From contig NZ_NITZ01000001.1 in NCBI RefSeq assembly GCF_002632615.1, forward strand, positions 124,001 through 188,000: DNA of 64,000 nucleotides, given 5' to 3'. The first letter of the stretch is position 1, and the number at the start of each line of letters is the position of its first letter. Position numbers and translations under genes: made by a program. Of this stretch, positions 19,517 through 28,667 are shown piece by piece. The notes beneath the pieces are model-generated. The model saw only the letters and a list, made by a program, of their open reading frames with translations, had not been told where the DNA came from and did not search any database. Origin of the DNA: Xenorhabdus miraniensis (lineage in GTDB: Bacteria > Pseudomonadota > Gammaproteobacteria > Enterobacterales > Enterobacteriaceae).

Positions 19517-20662
19517 ATGTTTCATCTATTGTTACAAGATATCCATCTGGCAGCATATGCTACCAATAAAGAAAATGCTATTCGCCAAGTCGCCACAGCT
19601 CTCACTGCGGCGGGATATGCCAATAAAGAGTACGTCGAAGGAATGCTGGAACGTGAAACACACTCTTCAACCTATCTGGGCAATGGTATTGCCATCCCAC
19701 ATGGCACCCATACAACCCGCAACAACGTACTGAGAACGGGTGTACAAGTGATGCAATTTCCGAACGGAATCGACTGGGGCGATAACCAAACGGTCCACCT
19801 TGTTATCGGCATCGCGGCAAAATCCGACGAACACCTTAATCTGCTGCATCAGTTGATCCCGATCATTCGTGATGAAAACCGCGCCAGCCGGATGGCAAAA
19901 ACCACTGATGTAAATGAACTCTATCATTTATTAATGAACACCAAATCCGCCTATTTGCTGGATAACTCCACGCTCACATTGGATATTGACGCACATGACC
20001 TGACAACCTTGCAGGTAATAAACATCTCTCGGCTACAACAAGCCAACGCAGTGAATGCAAAATTTATTGCCGATATCTTTACCAAACCGCCAATACACCT
20101 TGGACAAGGTATCTGGTTCAGTGACAGTTCGCAGGGCAATTTGCACAATGCAATTGCCATCTCCCGCCCCAAAACCCCTTTTACTGTTGATAAACAACCC
20201 GTTGGATTGTTATTAACCATCGCTTGCGCAGACGATCAACTGCACGGTTTTCTAGATAATCTCAGCACCCTGCTGCAACAAGGTAAAGGTGAGTGCCTGT
20301 TACGTGCCAAAAATAGCACAGCCATCGTAGACCTACTGACAATGGATGTACCACAAGAAACGATACTGCCTCAAAAAAACGCACTGACCGCGGATTTTAT
20401 CCTACCTAATAAACATGGCCTGCATACCCGCCCCAGCGCGCTTCTGGTTAATACCATCAAACGATTCCATAGCCAAATCACCATCACCTATCTTGATGGA
20501 AACAGCATTCCCGTCGATGGGTGTAAGTTGATGCAAGTTGCAGGTTTAGGTGTTAAACAAGGCGAACGGATTCGCTTTACCGCGGTCGGCTCCGATGCCA
20601 AAGACGCCCTGCTCGCCATTGAATCCCTTATTAACAAAAATATGGGCGAGGAAATGGCATGA
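19517..20662 (+). CDS. fruB: PTS fructose-specific EIIA-FPr fusion (DTP)
   Basis: 381 aa. N-terminal EIIA(Fru) domain with the phospho-acceptor His62 in AIPHGTHTTRNN; a central linker domain; C-terminal HPr-like FPr domain with the active His near residue 303 in NKHGLHTRPSALL. It carries phosphate from EI to the membrane component FruA during fructose uptake. It overlaps fruK by 4 bp. Confidence 0.96.
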   Translation: MFHLLLQDIHLAAYATNKENAIRQVATALTAAGYANKEYVEGMLERETHSSTYLGNGIAIPHGTHTTRNNVLRTGVQVMQFPNGIDWGDNQTVHLVIGIAAKSDEHLNLLHQLIPIIRDENRASRMAKTTDVNELYHLLMNTKSAYLLDNSTLTLDIDAHDLTTLQVINISRLQQANAVNAKFIADIFTKPPIHLGQGIWFSDSSQGNLHNAIAISRPKTPFTVDKQPVGLLLTIACADDQLHGFLDNLSTLLQQGKGECLLRAKNSTAIVDLLTMDVPQETILPQKNALTADFILPNKHGLHTRPSALLVNTIKRFHSQITITYLDGNSIPVDGCKLMQVAGLGVKQGERIRFTAVGSDAKDALLAIESLINKNMGEEMA

Positions 20663-21651
20663 ACACAAATAGCATCAACAAAAAAGTCGCGACGATCACC
20701 CTAAACCCTGCTTATGATCTGATTGGACGGGTTGAAAGCATCAAAACCGGCGAAGTCAATCTCATCCAGACCGCGGGATTATATCCGGCAGGCAAAGGCA
20801 TCAACGTTGGCAAGATCCTCAAAACACTCGGTATCGACGTCACCGTAGGTGGTTTTCTGGGCAAAGAAAACCAGAGCACCTTTCAAAAACACTTTGCAGA
20901 ACTGGGCATCGTCAATCGATTTCAGGTTATAGAGGGACGAACACGCACCAACGTCAAACTGACTGAACAGAATGGTTTGGTTACTGATTTCAACTTTTCA
21001 GGATTCAGTGTCAGCAAAGAAGAGTGGCAACGCTTCGCCAAAGATTCCATCCAGTGGCTAGGTGAATTCAATATGGTGTGCGTAAGCGGCAGCCTGCCAG
21101 CGGGTGTAGAACTGGATGACTTCACTGAATGGATGCAGCGCCTACGCGAAATCTGTCTGTGCGTGGTATTTGATAGCAGCCGAGAAGCCCTGACTGCCGG
21201 ACTCAAGGCTCTACCGTGGATGGTCAAACCCAACCGCCGCGAACTGGAGATCTGGGCGGGGCGGCCTTTACCGACATTCGAAGATATCATCACTGCCGCC
21301 CATCAACTGCGTGCCACGGAGATCTCGCACGTTGTCGTTTCATTGGGTGAAGAAGGCGCGGTTCTGGTCAATTCAACGGGAATATGGCTCGCTAAACCAC
21401 CGCATTGCGAAATCGTCAGCACCGTTGGCGCAGGTGATGCCATGGTCGGCGGACTGATTTACGGCCTGATGATGGGACAAGACAGTGAGCACACATTACG
21501 CCTTGCTACCGCCATCTCCGCTATGACTGTCAGCCAAAGCAACATTGGGAACATCGACCGCCAGCAACTCGCCCGACTAATGGCAAAAGTCGAACTGACT
21601 GCGTTAACCCCTAATCCATCGAAAAACAACAATAAGAAGAGAACATCATGA
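20659..21651 (+). CDS. fruK: 1-phosphofructokinase
   Basis: 330 aa PfkB-family kinase that converts fructose-1-phosphate to fructose-1,6-bisphosphate. Signatures: ITLNPAYDLIGRV at the N-terminus, AGLYPAGKGINVGKILKTLG for substrate binding, and STVGAGDAMVGGLIYGL with the catalytic Asp. It sits between fruB and fruA with 4-bp overlaps on both sides, as in E. coli. Confidence 0.95.
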   Translation: MNTNSINKKVATITLNPAYDLIGRVESIKTGEVNLIQTAGLYPAGKGINVGKILKTLGIDVTVGGFLGKENQSTFQKHFAELGIVNRFQVIEGRTRTNVKLTEQNGLVTDFNFSGFSVSKEEWQRFAKDSIQWLGEFNMVCVSGSLPAGVELDDFTEWMQRLREICLCVVFDSSREALTAGLKALPWMVKPNRRELEIWAGRPLPTFEDIITAAHQLRATEISHVVVSLGEEGAVLVNSTGIWLAKPPHCEIVSTVGAGDAMVGGLIYGLMMGQDSEHTLRLATAISAMTVSQSNIGNIDRQQLARLMAKVELTALTPNPSKNNNKKRTS

Positions 21652-23339
21652 AAACACTCATTATCAGCAACGATAAACAGGGACAGGCACGCGCTTACCT
21701 CGCTAAACATATATTGGAAAATACAGCCGTCAGGCATGGCCTTTCTCTTGTTACCGACGTGGACAATGCCGAGCTGGTGATCATTATCGGTGAATCTGCA
21801 CCAACCTCACTTAACCTGCACGGCAAAAAAGCCTTCACAGGCCCTGCTGAACAAGCGATCCGTGAACCGGAAACATTTCTCCATCATGCCAAAACAAAAG
21901 CCAATATTTACCAACAGCAAAATATCGTCAGCATGGATCAACAAAACCCCGTCAATATCATCGCTATCACCGCCTGTCCGACAGGTGTTGCCCATACATT
22001 TATGGCAGCCAAGGCACTGGAGACCGAAGCACAAAAACGCGGCTGGCAGATCAAAGTAGAAACCCGTGGCTCCGTGGGAACCAATAACGCGATTACCGAC
22101 GTAGAGATTGCAGCAGCGGATTTGGTGATTGTAGCGGCAGATATTGATGTAGATCTCTCGTCATTCTCCGGAAAACGCCTCTATCGTACCTCCACAGGCG
22201 CAGCCTTGAAAAGAACCACTCAAGAGCTGGATAACGCATTAACCGAAGCAGAGATTTACACAGCCACAGGCAGCACTTCCGCTTCCAACGCGTTCAATCC
22301 GTCCATCAATAAAAAACAGGAAAACCCCAATATCTATCAACACTTGATGACCGGCGTATCCTACATGCTGCCGATGGTTGTCGCAGGCGGATTGTGCATC
22401 GCATTGTCATTTGTATTTGGCATTGAAGCCTTCAAAGAACCCGGCACATTAGCATCAGCACTCATGCAAATCGGTGGCGGCTCCGCACTTGCTTTAATGG
22501 TGCCCGTGCTTGCAGGTTATATCGCCTATTCCATCACAGGACGCACCGGATTAGCGCCCGGACTCATTGGTGGTATGCTCGCCGTCAGCACTGGCGCAGG
22601 ATTTCTTGGTGGTATTATCGCAGGCTTCCTTGCGGGCTACGTTGCCAAGCTCCTGACAACCAAACTACATCTACCGCAAAGCATGGAGACATTAAAACCG
22701 ATTTTAATCATCCCATTGGTCGCGGCGTTAGTCACCGGATTAACCATGATTTATGTCGTGGGTAAACCCGTAGCCACAATTATGGAATGGCTGACCCACT
22801 GGCTGAAATCAATGGGAACCACCAACGCGGTGATCCTTGGCATGATTCTTGGCGGCATGATGTGTACGGATATGGGCGGTCCGGTTAACAAAGCGGCCTA
22901 TGCGTTTGGTGTCGGGTTGTTAAGTGCACAGACCTATGGACCAATGGCGGCAATTATGGCCGCGGGAATGGTTCCACCATTAGCAATGTGGCTGGCAACC
23001 ATGATTGCACGGAATAAATTTGAGCACAGTGAGCGCGAAGGTGGAAAAGCGGCACTGGTATTGGGGCTGTGTTTTATTACCGAAGGGGCGATTCCATTTG
23101 CGGCGAAAGATCCGGTTAGGGTACTGCCAAGTTGTATTCTGGGTGGTGCAGTGACGGGGGCGCTTTCGATGTACTTTGGTGTGCAACTCATGGCACCACA
23201 TGGTGGGTTGTTTGTATTATTAATTCCGGGAACGATTACGCCTGTATTGGCTTATTTGGGCGCTATTTTGGTTGGTGCAATGCTAGCGGGTGGAGTTTAT
23301 GGGGTGGTAAAGAGAAAGGAGATTGGGGTAGTTAGTTGA
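21648..23339 (+). CDS. fruA: PTS fructose EIIB'BC transporter
   Basis: 563 aa. An N-terminal degenerate IIB' domain is followed by the active IIB domain with Cys110 in ITACPTGVAHTFMAAKALE, then an approximately 330-residue membrane IIC domain (GVSYMLPMVVAGGLCIALS; GGMLAVSTGAGFLGGIIAGF; GMMCTDMGGPVNKAA). It imports and phosphorylates fructose at C1. Last gene of the fru operon. Confidence 0.96.
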   Translation: MKTLIISNDKQGQARAYLAKHILENTAVRHGLSLVTDVDNAELVIIIGESAPTSLNLHGKKAFTGPAEQAIREPETFLHHAKTKANIYQQQNIVSMDQQNPVNIIAITACPTGVAHTFMAAKALETEAQKRGWQIKVETRGSVGTNNAITDVEIAAADLVIVAADIDVDLSSFSGKRLYRTSTGAALKRTTQELDNALTEAEIYTATGSTSASNAFNPSINKKQENPNIYQHLMTGVSYMLPMVVAGGLCIALSFVFGIEAFKEPGTLASALMQIGGGSALALMVPVLAGYIAYSITGRTGLAPGLIGGMLAVSTGAGFLGGIIAGFLAGYVAKLLTTKLHLPQSMETLKPILIIPLVAALVTGLTMIYVVGKPVATIMEWLTHWLKSMGTTNAVILGMILGGMMCTDMGGPVNKAAYAFGVGLLSAQTYGPMAAIMAAGMVPPLAMWLATMIARNKFEHSEREGGKAALVLGLCFITEGAIPFAAKDPVRVLPSCILGGAVTGALSMYFGVQLMAPHGGLFVLLIPGTITPVLAYLGAILVGAMLAGGVYGVVKRKEIGVVS

Positions 23340-23353
23340 GGTTTTTGTTTGGG

Positions 23354-23379
23354 AGGAGTTGCGGTTATTGGCAACTCCT
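23354..23379 (+). terminator. Hairpin after fruA
   Basis: AGGAGTTGC / GCAACTCCT, a 9-bp perfect stem with an 8-nt loop 14 bp after the fruA stop. There is no T-run directly after it; a weaker CCC..GGG-TTTTT structure follows at about 23438-23457. One of the two probably ends the fru transcript. Confidence 0.45.
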
Positions 23380-23661
23380 GAAACTCATTTATCAGCTTTC
23401 CAAGATAATTTTTTACGACACAGGTGTAGTAATGACCCCTCTTCAAGGGTTTTTGATATAAATGACTATTCAATTGATAAAATTGATTCAATTTCTTTAC
23501 TGAGACTGTTAGCAATTATTGTTCTACTATATCTATGTAACTTATACCTCACAATTTATCAAATAAGAAATAAAAATAAATTCAATAAAATACAGTATAT
23601 TGGGTCATGACTCCAAGGCGTTAATTTGATTATTATTATGCTTTTCCAGAGGGGGATCATC

Positions 23662-23940
23662 ATGTCTGTCACGATAGCAGTTGTTTGCCGATACTGCAGC
23701 CAAACAGAACCAGTCCGTAAACACGGAACAGGTAAAGCGGGTTTTCCACGCTATTACTGTAAAGACTGCCAAAAAACCTTTCAACTTAACTATCGTTACA
23801 ATGGTCATAAGCCTGGCATGAAAGAAAAAGTGATTGATATGGCGATGAATGGTTCTGGTGTCAGGGATACCGGTCGTGTTTTAGGCATCGGCATCAACAC
23901 GGTTATACGGACTTTAAAAAACTCTCACCAAAGCAGGTAA
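23662..23940 (+). CDS. insA: IS1 InsA-like protein
   Basis: 92 aa, the usual InsA size. An N-terminal zinc finger (CRYCSQTEPVRKHG, RYYCKDCQKTF) is followed by a helix-turn-helix (GSGVRDTGRVLGIGINTVIR). It binds the IS ends and represses transposition. The start is at the Met of MSVTIAVV; upstream in-frame Mets have no homology. The end of the frame contains the A6C slippery run at 23916-23922 used to make the InsAB' transposase. Confidence 0.88.
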   Translation: MSVTIAVVCRYCSQTEPVRKHGTGKAGFPRYYCKDCQKTFQLNYRYNGHKPGMKEKVIDMAMNGSGVRDTGRVLGIGINTVIRTLKNSHQSR

Positions 23941-24374
23941 CATCAAGGCAGGAGGCTTACAATGATGTCACGCTCATTTGCGAGTTGGATGAACAATGGT
24001 CTTTCGTAGGTAATAAAAAACAACGTGATTGGCTTTGGTATGCTTTTGATATAAAAAGAAAACAAGTCATAGCCCGTGTATTTGGTCCCCGAAACGATGA
24101 AACCTGCCGAAAACGCCTTGATTTATTGGCACCTTTCAATATTCGTTTTATGACGACCGATAACTGGGGAAGTTATGCTCGGGAAATTGAACCAGAAAAA
24201 TATTTGGTGGGCAAAATTTTTACCCAGCGTATAGAGCGACATAATCTTACTCTACGCATTCATATCAAACGATTAGCAAGAAGAACGATTTGTTATTCAC
24301 GTTCGATAGAAATTCATGAAAAACTTATGGGTGCCTATATTGAAAAACATCATTATAACGCTTTGGAATCATGA
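23919..24374 (+). CDS. insB: IS1 transposase InsB' part (via -1 frameshift)
   Basis: Read after a -1 slip on A6C as KKLSPKQVTSRQE..., continuing without stops. It includes ICELDEQWSFVGNKKQRDWLWYAFD (first catalytic Asp), FMTTDNWGSYA (second Asp) and the C-terminal RIERHNLTLRIHIKRLARRT (Glu/His region). All IS1 DDE residues are present, so the transposase looks functional. Confidence 0.88.
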   Translation, partial: KLSPKQVTSRQEAYNDVTLICELDEQWSFVGNKKQRDWLWYAFDIKRKQVIARVFGPRNDETCRKRLDLLAPFNIRFMTTDNWGSYAREIEPEKYLVGKIFTQRIERHNLTLRIHIKRLARRTICYSRSIEIHEKLMGAYIEKHHYNALES

Positions 24375-24377
24375 CCC

Positions 24378-24849
24378 GTTTTTGATTAATATCAATGTGA
24401 AGATCAATATGAAACTGAAACAGCCAAGTTGCCGATTATTATATTACTGTATCTCTGGTGAGAGTCGTCGGATATCTTTTTAATACCTACATAGTGTATG
24501 AACTATTTATCGTATTAATCTTCGGTTGTTAACTTATCTTTTTTGCTCTTTTTATCCGTCAAAGAAAGTGTTTAGAGGTCATTAATCGAATTATTTTTTA
24601 AAAAACTGTTAAATCAAATGGTTAACTGTGAAAATTAGTTAATTTGCGGTACGTTTAAAAACCGTTAAAAATGTAATATAGTTGTTTCTAATTTGTTGTG
24701 TTATGTTATCAGCCGTATCGTTAAGATACAACCACTAGAGATTATGGCTTAATTGATTTAAAGAGATATATATATTTTTAATATAATTAAGAGGTTATAT
24801 ATCACTCAGGCATATATCTCAGTTTATAAACTTATATGAGGATATTATT
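24378..24849 (+). promoter_or_regulatory. AT-rich leader region of the biosynthetic cluster
   Basis: No gene seen. It contains the pentamer GTTAA five times between 24608 and 24724, an inverted repeat GTATC-GTTAA-GATAC at about 24716-24730, and AT-rich promoter-like sequence leading to a good ribosome site (TGAGGAT) in front of the ATG at 24850. Binding of a nucleoid protein or a specific regulator is possible but unproven. Confidence 0.4.
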
Positions 24850-24906
24850 ATGAAATCAAATAAAAAAGTAATCGTGAAGTTAACAGCGTCTGATAGCGTT
24901 GGCTAA
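24850..24906 (+). CDS. 18-aa peptide: candidate precursor or leader peptide
   Basis: ATG behind GAGG with an 8-nt spacing opens an 18-codon frame, MKSNKKVIVKLTASDSVG, ending in TAA. The N-terminal half is basic, the C-terminal half has Thr/Ser/Asp and ends in Gly. A GC-rich hairpin follows 24 bp later, and then the biosynthetic operon. This resembles the mccA arrangement of microcin C, where a tiny precursor gene precedes a leaky hairpin and the modifying enzyme genes; a leader peptide controlling attenuation would look the same. Expression and role are unproven. Confidence 0.5.
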   Translation: MKSNKKVIVKLTASDSVG

Positions 24907-24930
24907 TAGAACTATTGAATGGCTTTATAA

Positions 24931-24968
24931 AAATAAGTGTTGGGGGTATTCATGCCCAACACTTTTCA
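24931..24968 (+). terminator. Leaky terminator or attenuator after the short ORF
   Basis: AAGTGTTGGG / CCCAACACTT, a perfect 10-bp stem with a 10-nt loop followed by only a short T stretch (TTTT, then CAGG). Partial read-through into the operon is plausible. Confidence 0.65.
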
Positions 24969-24974
24969 GGATTA

Positions 24975-25025
24975 TGATATAATTTACTTTTTTGTGATTT
25001 ATAAAAAATGTATTTATTGTATAAT
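24975..25025 (+). promoter_or_regulatory. Extended -10 promoter candidates before the operon
   Basis: TGATATAAT at 24975-24983 is a perfect extended -10 (TGnTATAAT) right after the hairpin, and a second TATAAT lies at 25020-25025. The first would give the enzyme genes their own promoter, independent of the short ORF. Confidence 0.45.
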
Positions 25026-25044
25026 TTCATTATAAGGAAAATAT

Positions 25045-26112
25045 ATGTTTATGATAATTGTCGGCTTAGGGAAAATAGGGGGGTTATATAAAGATAGATT
25101 AAAGTTTCTATTACCAAAAACAAATGTTTATACTATTGATCCATATAAAAAAGAAGCTGATTTTTCTGATGTAGAAACAGCCATATATTTTTTTGAAAAG
25201 AACTCCATGAAGAATTGCATATGGATTATATCTGCCCCTACACCTGTACATTGCACCATAATAGAAACTATCATCTCATCACAATCTGGGTCTAAAATTC
25301 TAGTTGAAAAACCATTTTGTCATAATAAGAATATAGATAAAATATCACTTTTAATTAGAAAATGCGAGGAAAAAAATACAAGGATAGTTGTTAATGATAT
25401 TTATAAAAATTCCTTAATGGTGAAAAATATAGCAGAATATATTAAGGATGAAAAAATTTATTCTATAACGATAGAAATGAGCAAAAATAGGAATAAAGAT
25501 ATAAGTGAAGGTAGATTTGTTGATAATGAAATTGGTATTGTAGGATATGAATGGTTTCACTTATTAAGTTTGGCAGACATTATTCTTGGAAAGAAGCGAA
25601 ATGATTACAAAAAAACAAAAACAAAAATAAGAATGTCATCAAATGAAAAGGCGGTAGGAGTATATGAAACATGGAATAATGATGAATCAGATTTATCGTT
25701 GATTTCTAATCTCGATGGATTCATACAATATCTACCACCTAATTGGGTTTTAAATCACCTTAATAAAAATATAAAAAGAAATATCAAAAGCACAGGGAAT
25801 ATACCTTATGGGTCACAGTTTAAATATAGAATTATTAATATAAAAACAAACAAAGCAAGATATTTTGCTTTGTTTGAATTTAAATTTGATGAGATTAAAA
25901 TAGATTGTAAAAAAGATTATAAAAACTCTCACTTGTTATTAAGGAAGGATGAAAGCGGCATAGTCGCAAGATGCTTTAATGAAAATCATTTTGATACGTC
26001 TTTATTAAGAAATATAGATAAACTTAAAGATTACAATGGATCTATTCTTCAATTTAAAAATATAGTTAATAATGCTGCTTATTTCCCAATAATACCACTT
26101 GAAAACATATAG
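25045..26112 (+). CDS. Gfo/Idh/MocA-family NAD(P)-dependent oxidoreductase
   Basis: 355 aa. A Rossmann start IIVGLGKIGGLYKDRL (GxGxxG at about 7-12) and the family motif VEKPF (residues 87-91) after a SAPTPVH segment place it among Gfo/Idh/MocA dehydrogenases. The C-terminal half is divergent. Such enzymes oxidise or reduce sugars, imines or hydroxy acids. First enzyme gene of a five-enzyme/exporter run; ribosome site AAGGA before ATG. The gene is extremely AT-rich compared with the fru operon, indicating transfer. The substrate is unknown. Confidence 0.8.
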   Translation: MFMIIVGLGKIGGLYKDRLKFLLPKTNVYTIDPYKKEADFSDVETAIYFFEKNSMKNCIWIISAPTPVHCTIIETIISSQSGSKILVEKPFCHNKNIDKISLLIRKCEEKNTRIVVNDIYKNSLMVKNIAEYIKDEKIYSITIEMSKNRNKDISEGRFVDNEIGIVGYEWFHLLSLADIILGKKRNDYKKTKTKIRMSSNEKAVGVYETWNNDESDLSLISNLDGFIQYLPPNWVLNHLNKNIKRNIKSTGNIPYGSQFKYRIINIKTNKARYFALFEFKFDEIKIDCKKDYKNSHLLLRKDESGIVARCFNENHFDTSLLRNIDKLKDYNGSILQFKNIVNNAAYFPIIPLENI

Positions 26113-26152
26113 ATTTAAATTTGTTAAATAGTACTTTAAAAGGGGATATAGT

Positions 26153-27397
26153 ATGAAAAATGTTAATGTACGTCATAATTTTCCTAATGATAAGGTTGTT
26201 GAAAAGTATCTACCTATTTATAATGAAGAAATTATAAAAAAATATAATAACTTTATCTTTTCTTTAACTAATCCAATGCAACTTCCTGAATGTTTTTTTA
26301 ACGAAAATGAAATGGAAAAATTGAGAAAAGTTCCCGTTTACAATAAAATAAATAGCAACATTATAAAAAATTATCCTATCATAACAAAAAGAGATGTAAG
26401 TTTTAATGATGACTATTGCTCAGATGATGAAGATATAACAGATATAATTGAATTTCACACTTCGGGGAGTTCTGGTACCCCATTAGTATTTTGGCAACAT
26501 CCATGTACGGTATTAGAGATGTTACTTTTGAGATATCATAAAATAGTTGCTATCTATGGTAGAAATGTATGGTCAAATGATCTATATGGCTCTTTGTTTA
26601 TAACAGATAATATAGAAGCAGGAAATGCATTCTTCCCTGATATTTTTCAGAAATCAAAAGGATTTTTAAGATACGCAATGTCATTCCAGAACAATATTAG
26701 TGATGATTTGAAATTAATCAATAAAATAAATGCATCAATATTATCATCTAAACCAAATATATTAAATATGTTAGCAGATTTAAAATTAAAAGGTGATTTA
26801 ACTATAAAGCCAGATTTGATTTTATCTGGAGGGGCGGTATTGACAAAAGAGCTAAGACATAGGATTGAAAATATATTTGAGTGTAATATTGTAAGTCAGT
26901 ATTCAATGAGTGAATTTGGTTTTATAGCCTCAGAAAGGTGCGATGGTGTAATGCAACTGGATTCATCTTCATTGAGAGCCGAAATTCTAAATCCAGATGA
27001 AAATGGACAAGGGGAGCTTATAATCACTAAAGTTGATAAATATATGCCATTTGTCAGATATAATACAAAAGATATTGCTAAGATTGAAAATAATGAACAC
27101 GCTGTTTTAATAAAAGAACTGGTTGGACGTTCTATTGTTTTATGGGAAATAAATGGTTCAAAATTTTCTCCAACTATATTTATGCATATATTTAAAAATA
27201 TAAAAGGGCTTGTCGAATATCAAATAACCAAGGTAGACGAAGGAAAGTTTGATGTAAAAGTAGATATTTCAGATGAAGATTATAATGTTTTTATTGAATA
27301 TATCACTGATAGATTTCCTAATGGATGTGAAATTTCTTTCCATAGGGAAAATTTTACAAACGACTCGAAATTCCAGAGATTTCGTACCAATTTATAG
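26153..27397 (+). CDS. PaaK/CapK-like AMP-forming ligase
   Basis: 414 aa adenylating enzyme of the phenylacetate-CoA-ligase-like branch. The P-loop FHTSGSSGTP is at residues 101-110, the aromatic-acid/AMP motif at YSMSEFGFIASE and the hinge region near YNTKDIA. Such enzymes activate a carboxylate as acyl-AMP for transfer to CoA, an amine or a thiol. It may activate the cluster's building block or, speculatively, the C-terminus of the short peptide. It lies 40 bp after the oxidoreductase gene and 8 bp before the next gene. Confidence 0.85.
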   Translation: MKNVNVRHNFPNDKVVEKYLPIYNEEIIKKYNNFIFSLTNPMQLPECFFNENEMEKLRKVPVYNKINSNIIKNYPIITKRDVSFNDDYCSDDEDITDIIEFHTSGSSGTPLVFWQHPCTVLEMLLLRYHKIVAIYGRNVWSNDLYGSLFITDNIEAGNAFFPDIFQKSKGFLRYAMSFQNNISDDLKLINKINASILSSKPNILNMLADLKLKGDLTIKPDLILSGGAVLTKELRHRIENIFECNIVSQYSMSEFGFIASERCDGVMQLDSSSLRAEILNPDENGQGELIITKVDKYMPFVRYNTKDIAKIENNEHAVLIKELVGRSIVLWEINGSKFSPTIFMHIFKNIKGLVEYQITKVDEGKFDVKVDISDEDYNVFIEYITDRFPNGCEISFHRENFTNDSKFQRFRTNL

Positions 27398-27405
27398 GTC
27401 ATATC

Positions 27406-28656
27406 ATGAATGAATCCGCTAAAATAAATAAGTATGAAATTGGTAGCTACATTTTACTATGTAGTGATTCTTACGTTGATGAACAATGGAAATATGATAG
27501 ATACTCTTTAATTGATTTTATTGAGGAAAAAATAAAAGACTACGATGTAAAATGGGTTGAGGTTTTTTTAAAATGTATTAATGTAGATGAAGAATCCTAT
27601 GGTTCATTTCTTCTTAATACTGAAATTGACAATGAGCTGACGATTTTATATTTATTACATAAAATATATCTTAATAGCGTTGAAATAGAGTGGTTAGAGG
27701 AATCTATTTTAAATGCGGTTATAGCAATAAATCCATTGATAACATTTGATTATAGAATGTTATTGGCTGAATTTATTATAAAAAAAACCAAGAAAAAAGA
27801 AAATATAAAGTCAAATTTGTTAAATTTCATTCAAAAAAATAAGTGCATATCAAAATTAAAAAGAAGAAAACAGTACGAAAAGTGGAAATTGGCAACAGAT
27901 GGAATAGATCATATATACCCAATCCCTGATAATAATGATGAATTAGATTTAATTATTTATCATGCCAGTAAGAACTGTACTATATTAAATATAATAACAG
28001 TAATAGAGCGTGTTTTATTTTTATCAAAAGCGGAAATGGAACCTGATGCTTATTATAATAATAATGTATTTGAAAATATTAAAAACGATTTAACTTCTTG
28101 TTTATTAAGCCCTTTAGATTGGATTGTTTCATGGGATAAAGAAGTTGTTGAGTTTGAAGGCTTTAATTATTCTATAGCAGAACTCCTCAGAATTTTGTTG
28201 TTAAATGGTCGATATCATATTCCAGATAAAAGAAAAAGAACATTGCTGTTAAGTTTCTATAGAAGTGTATTACGAATTTCAAGTGGTGCTATTATTGGGT
28301 TGGAAGCGGGTGTATTTCATGTTGAACATGGCAGTTTATGTTCACCAAGTTGGTATTATATGGGGAGATTTTCAGCTTTAGGAAAAGGATGCAAGGTTGA
28401 TGGTGTAGGGGGATTTGCAATGCTAAAGGGTGCATTTGCAGGAGGTGGTTTTATCCCTATTCTTATTCATACCCATAAGCATATTTCCTCCAATGGGAAT
28501 ACAGGTATTAAAGAGAGAAAAGTGATAAAGCCATGTATCCTGGAAATGAAAAAATATAGTAGGATTCCAATGAGTTTTATTGGGATATATGAGGCTGTTG
28601 ATTATTTGGAATATGATGCACCATATAATGGTTTGACTTCTTATTCTATTAGATAG
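27406..28656 (+). CDS. Unrecognised 416-aa protein with beta-helix-like C-terminus
   Basis: I do not recognise this family. The first ~280 residues are acidic, helix-rich and low in Gly. The last ~130 become Gly-rich with a repeating pattern (GAIIGLEAGVFHVEHGSL, GRFSALGKGCKVDGVGGFAMLKGAFAGGGFIP), ending in ILIHTHKHISS, which recalls the coil and catalytic His region of left-handed beta-helix acyltransferases. An acyl- or aminoacyl-transferase acting with the neighbouring ligase is a reasonable but untested idea. No signal peptide or membrane segment. Confidence 0.5.
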   Translation: MNESAKINKYEIGSYILLCSDSYVDEQWKYDRYSLIDFIEEKIKDYDVKWVEVFLKCINVDEESYGSFLLNTEIDNELTILYLLHKIYLNSVEIEWLEESILNAVIAINPLITFDYRMLLAEFIIKKTKKKENIKSNLLNFIQKNKCISKLKRRKQYEKWKLATDGIDHIYPIPDNNDELDLIIYHASKNCTILNIITVIERVLFLSKAEMEPDAYYNNNVFENIKNDLTSCLLSPLDWIVSWDKEVVEFEGFNYSIAELLRILLLNGRYHIPDKRKRTLLLSFYRSVLRISSGAIIGLEAGVFHVEHGSLCSPSWYYMGRFSALGKGCKVDGVGGFAMLKGAFAGGGFIPILIHTHKHISSNGNTGIKERKVIKPCILEMKKYSRIPMSFIGIYEAVDYLEYDAPYNGLTSYSIR

Positions 28657-28667
28657 GGATAAATATT

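Larger units (their letters stand above)
23602..24377 (+). mobile_element. IS1-family insertion sequence
   Basis: 776 bp bounded by inverted ends: left GGGTCATGACTCCAAGGCGT and right, in reverse complement, GGGTCATGATTCCAAAGCGT. The length and the insA/insB organisation match IS1 (768 bp). No matching target duplication is visible in the flanks, so it may have recombined after insertion. It separates the fru operon from the AT-rich biosynthetic cluster. Confidence 0.92.

Noticed and set aside
23602..24377. IS1 insA and insB as a frameshift-inactivated transposase
   Set aside because: The shift is the programmed A6C slippage of IS1; the frames are otherwise intact.
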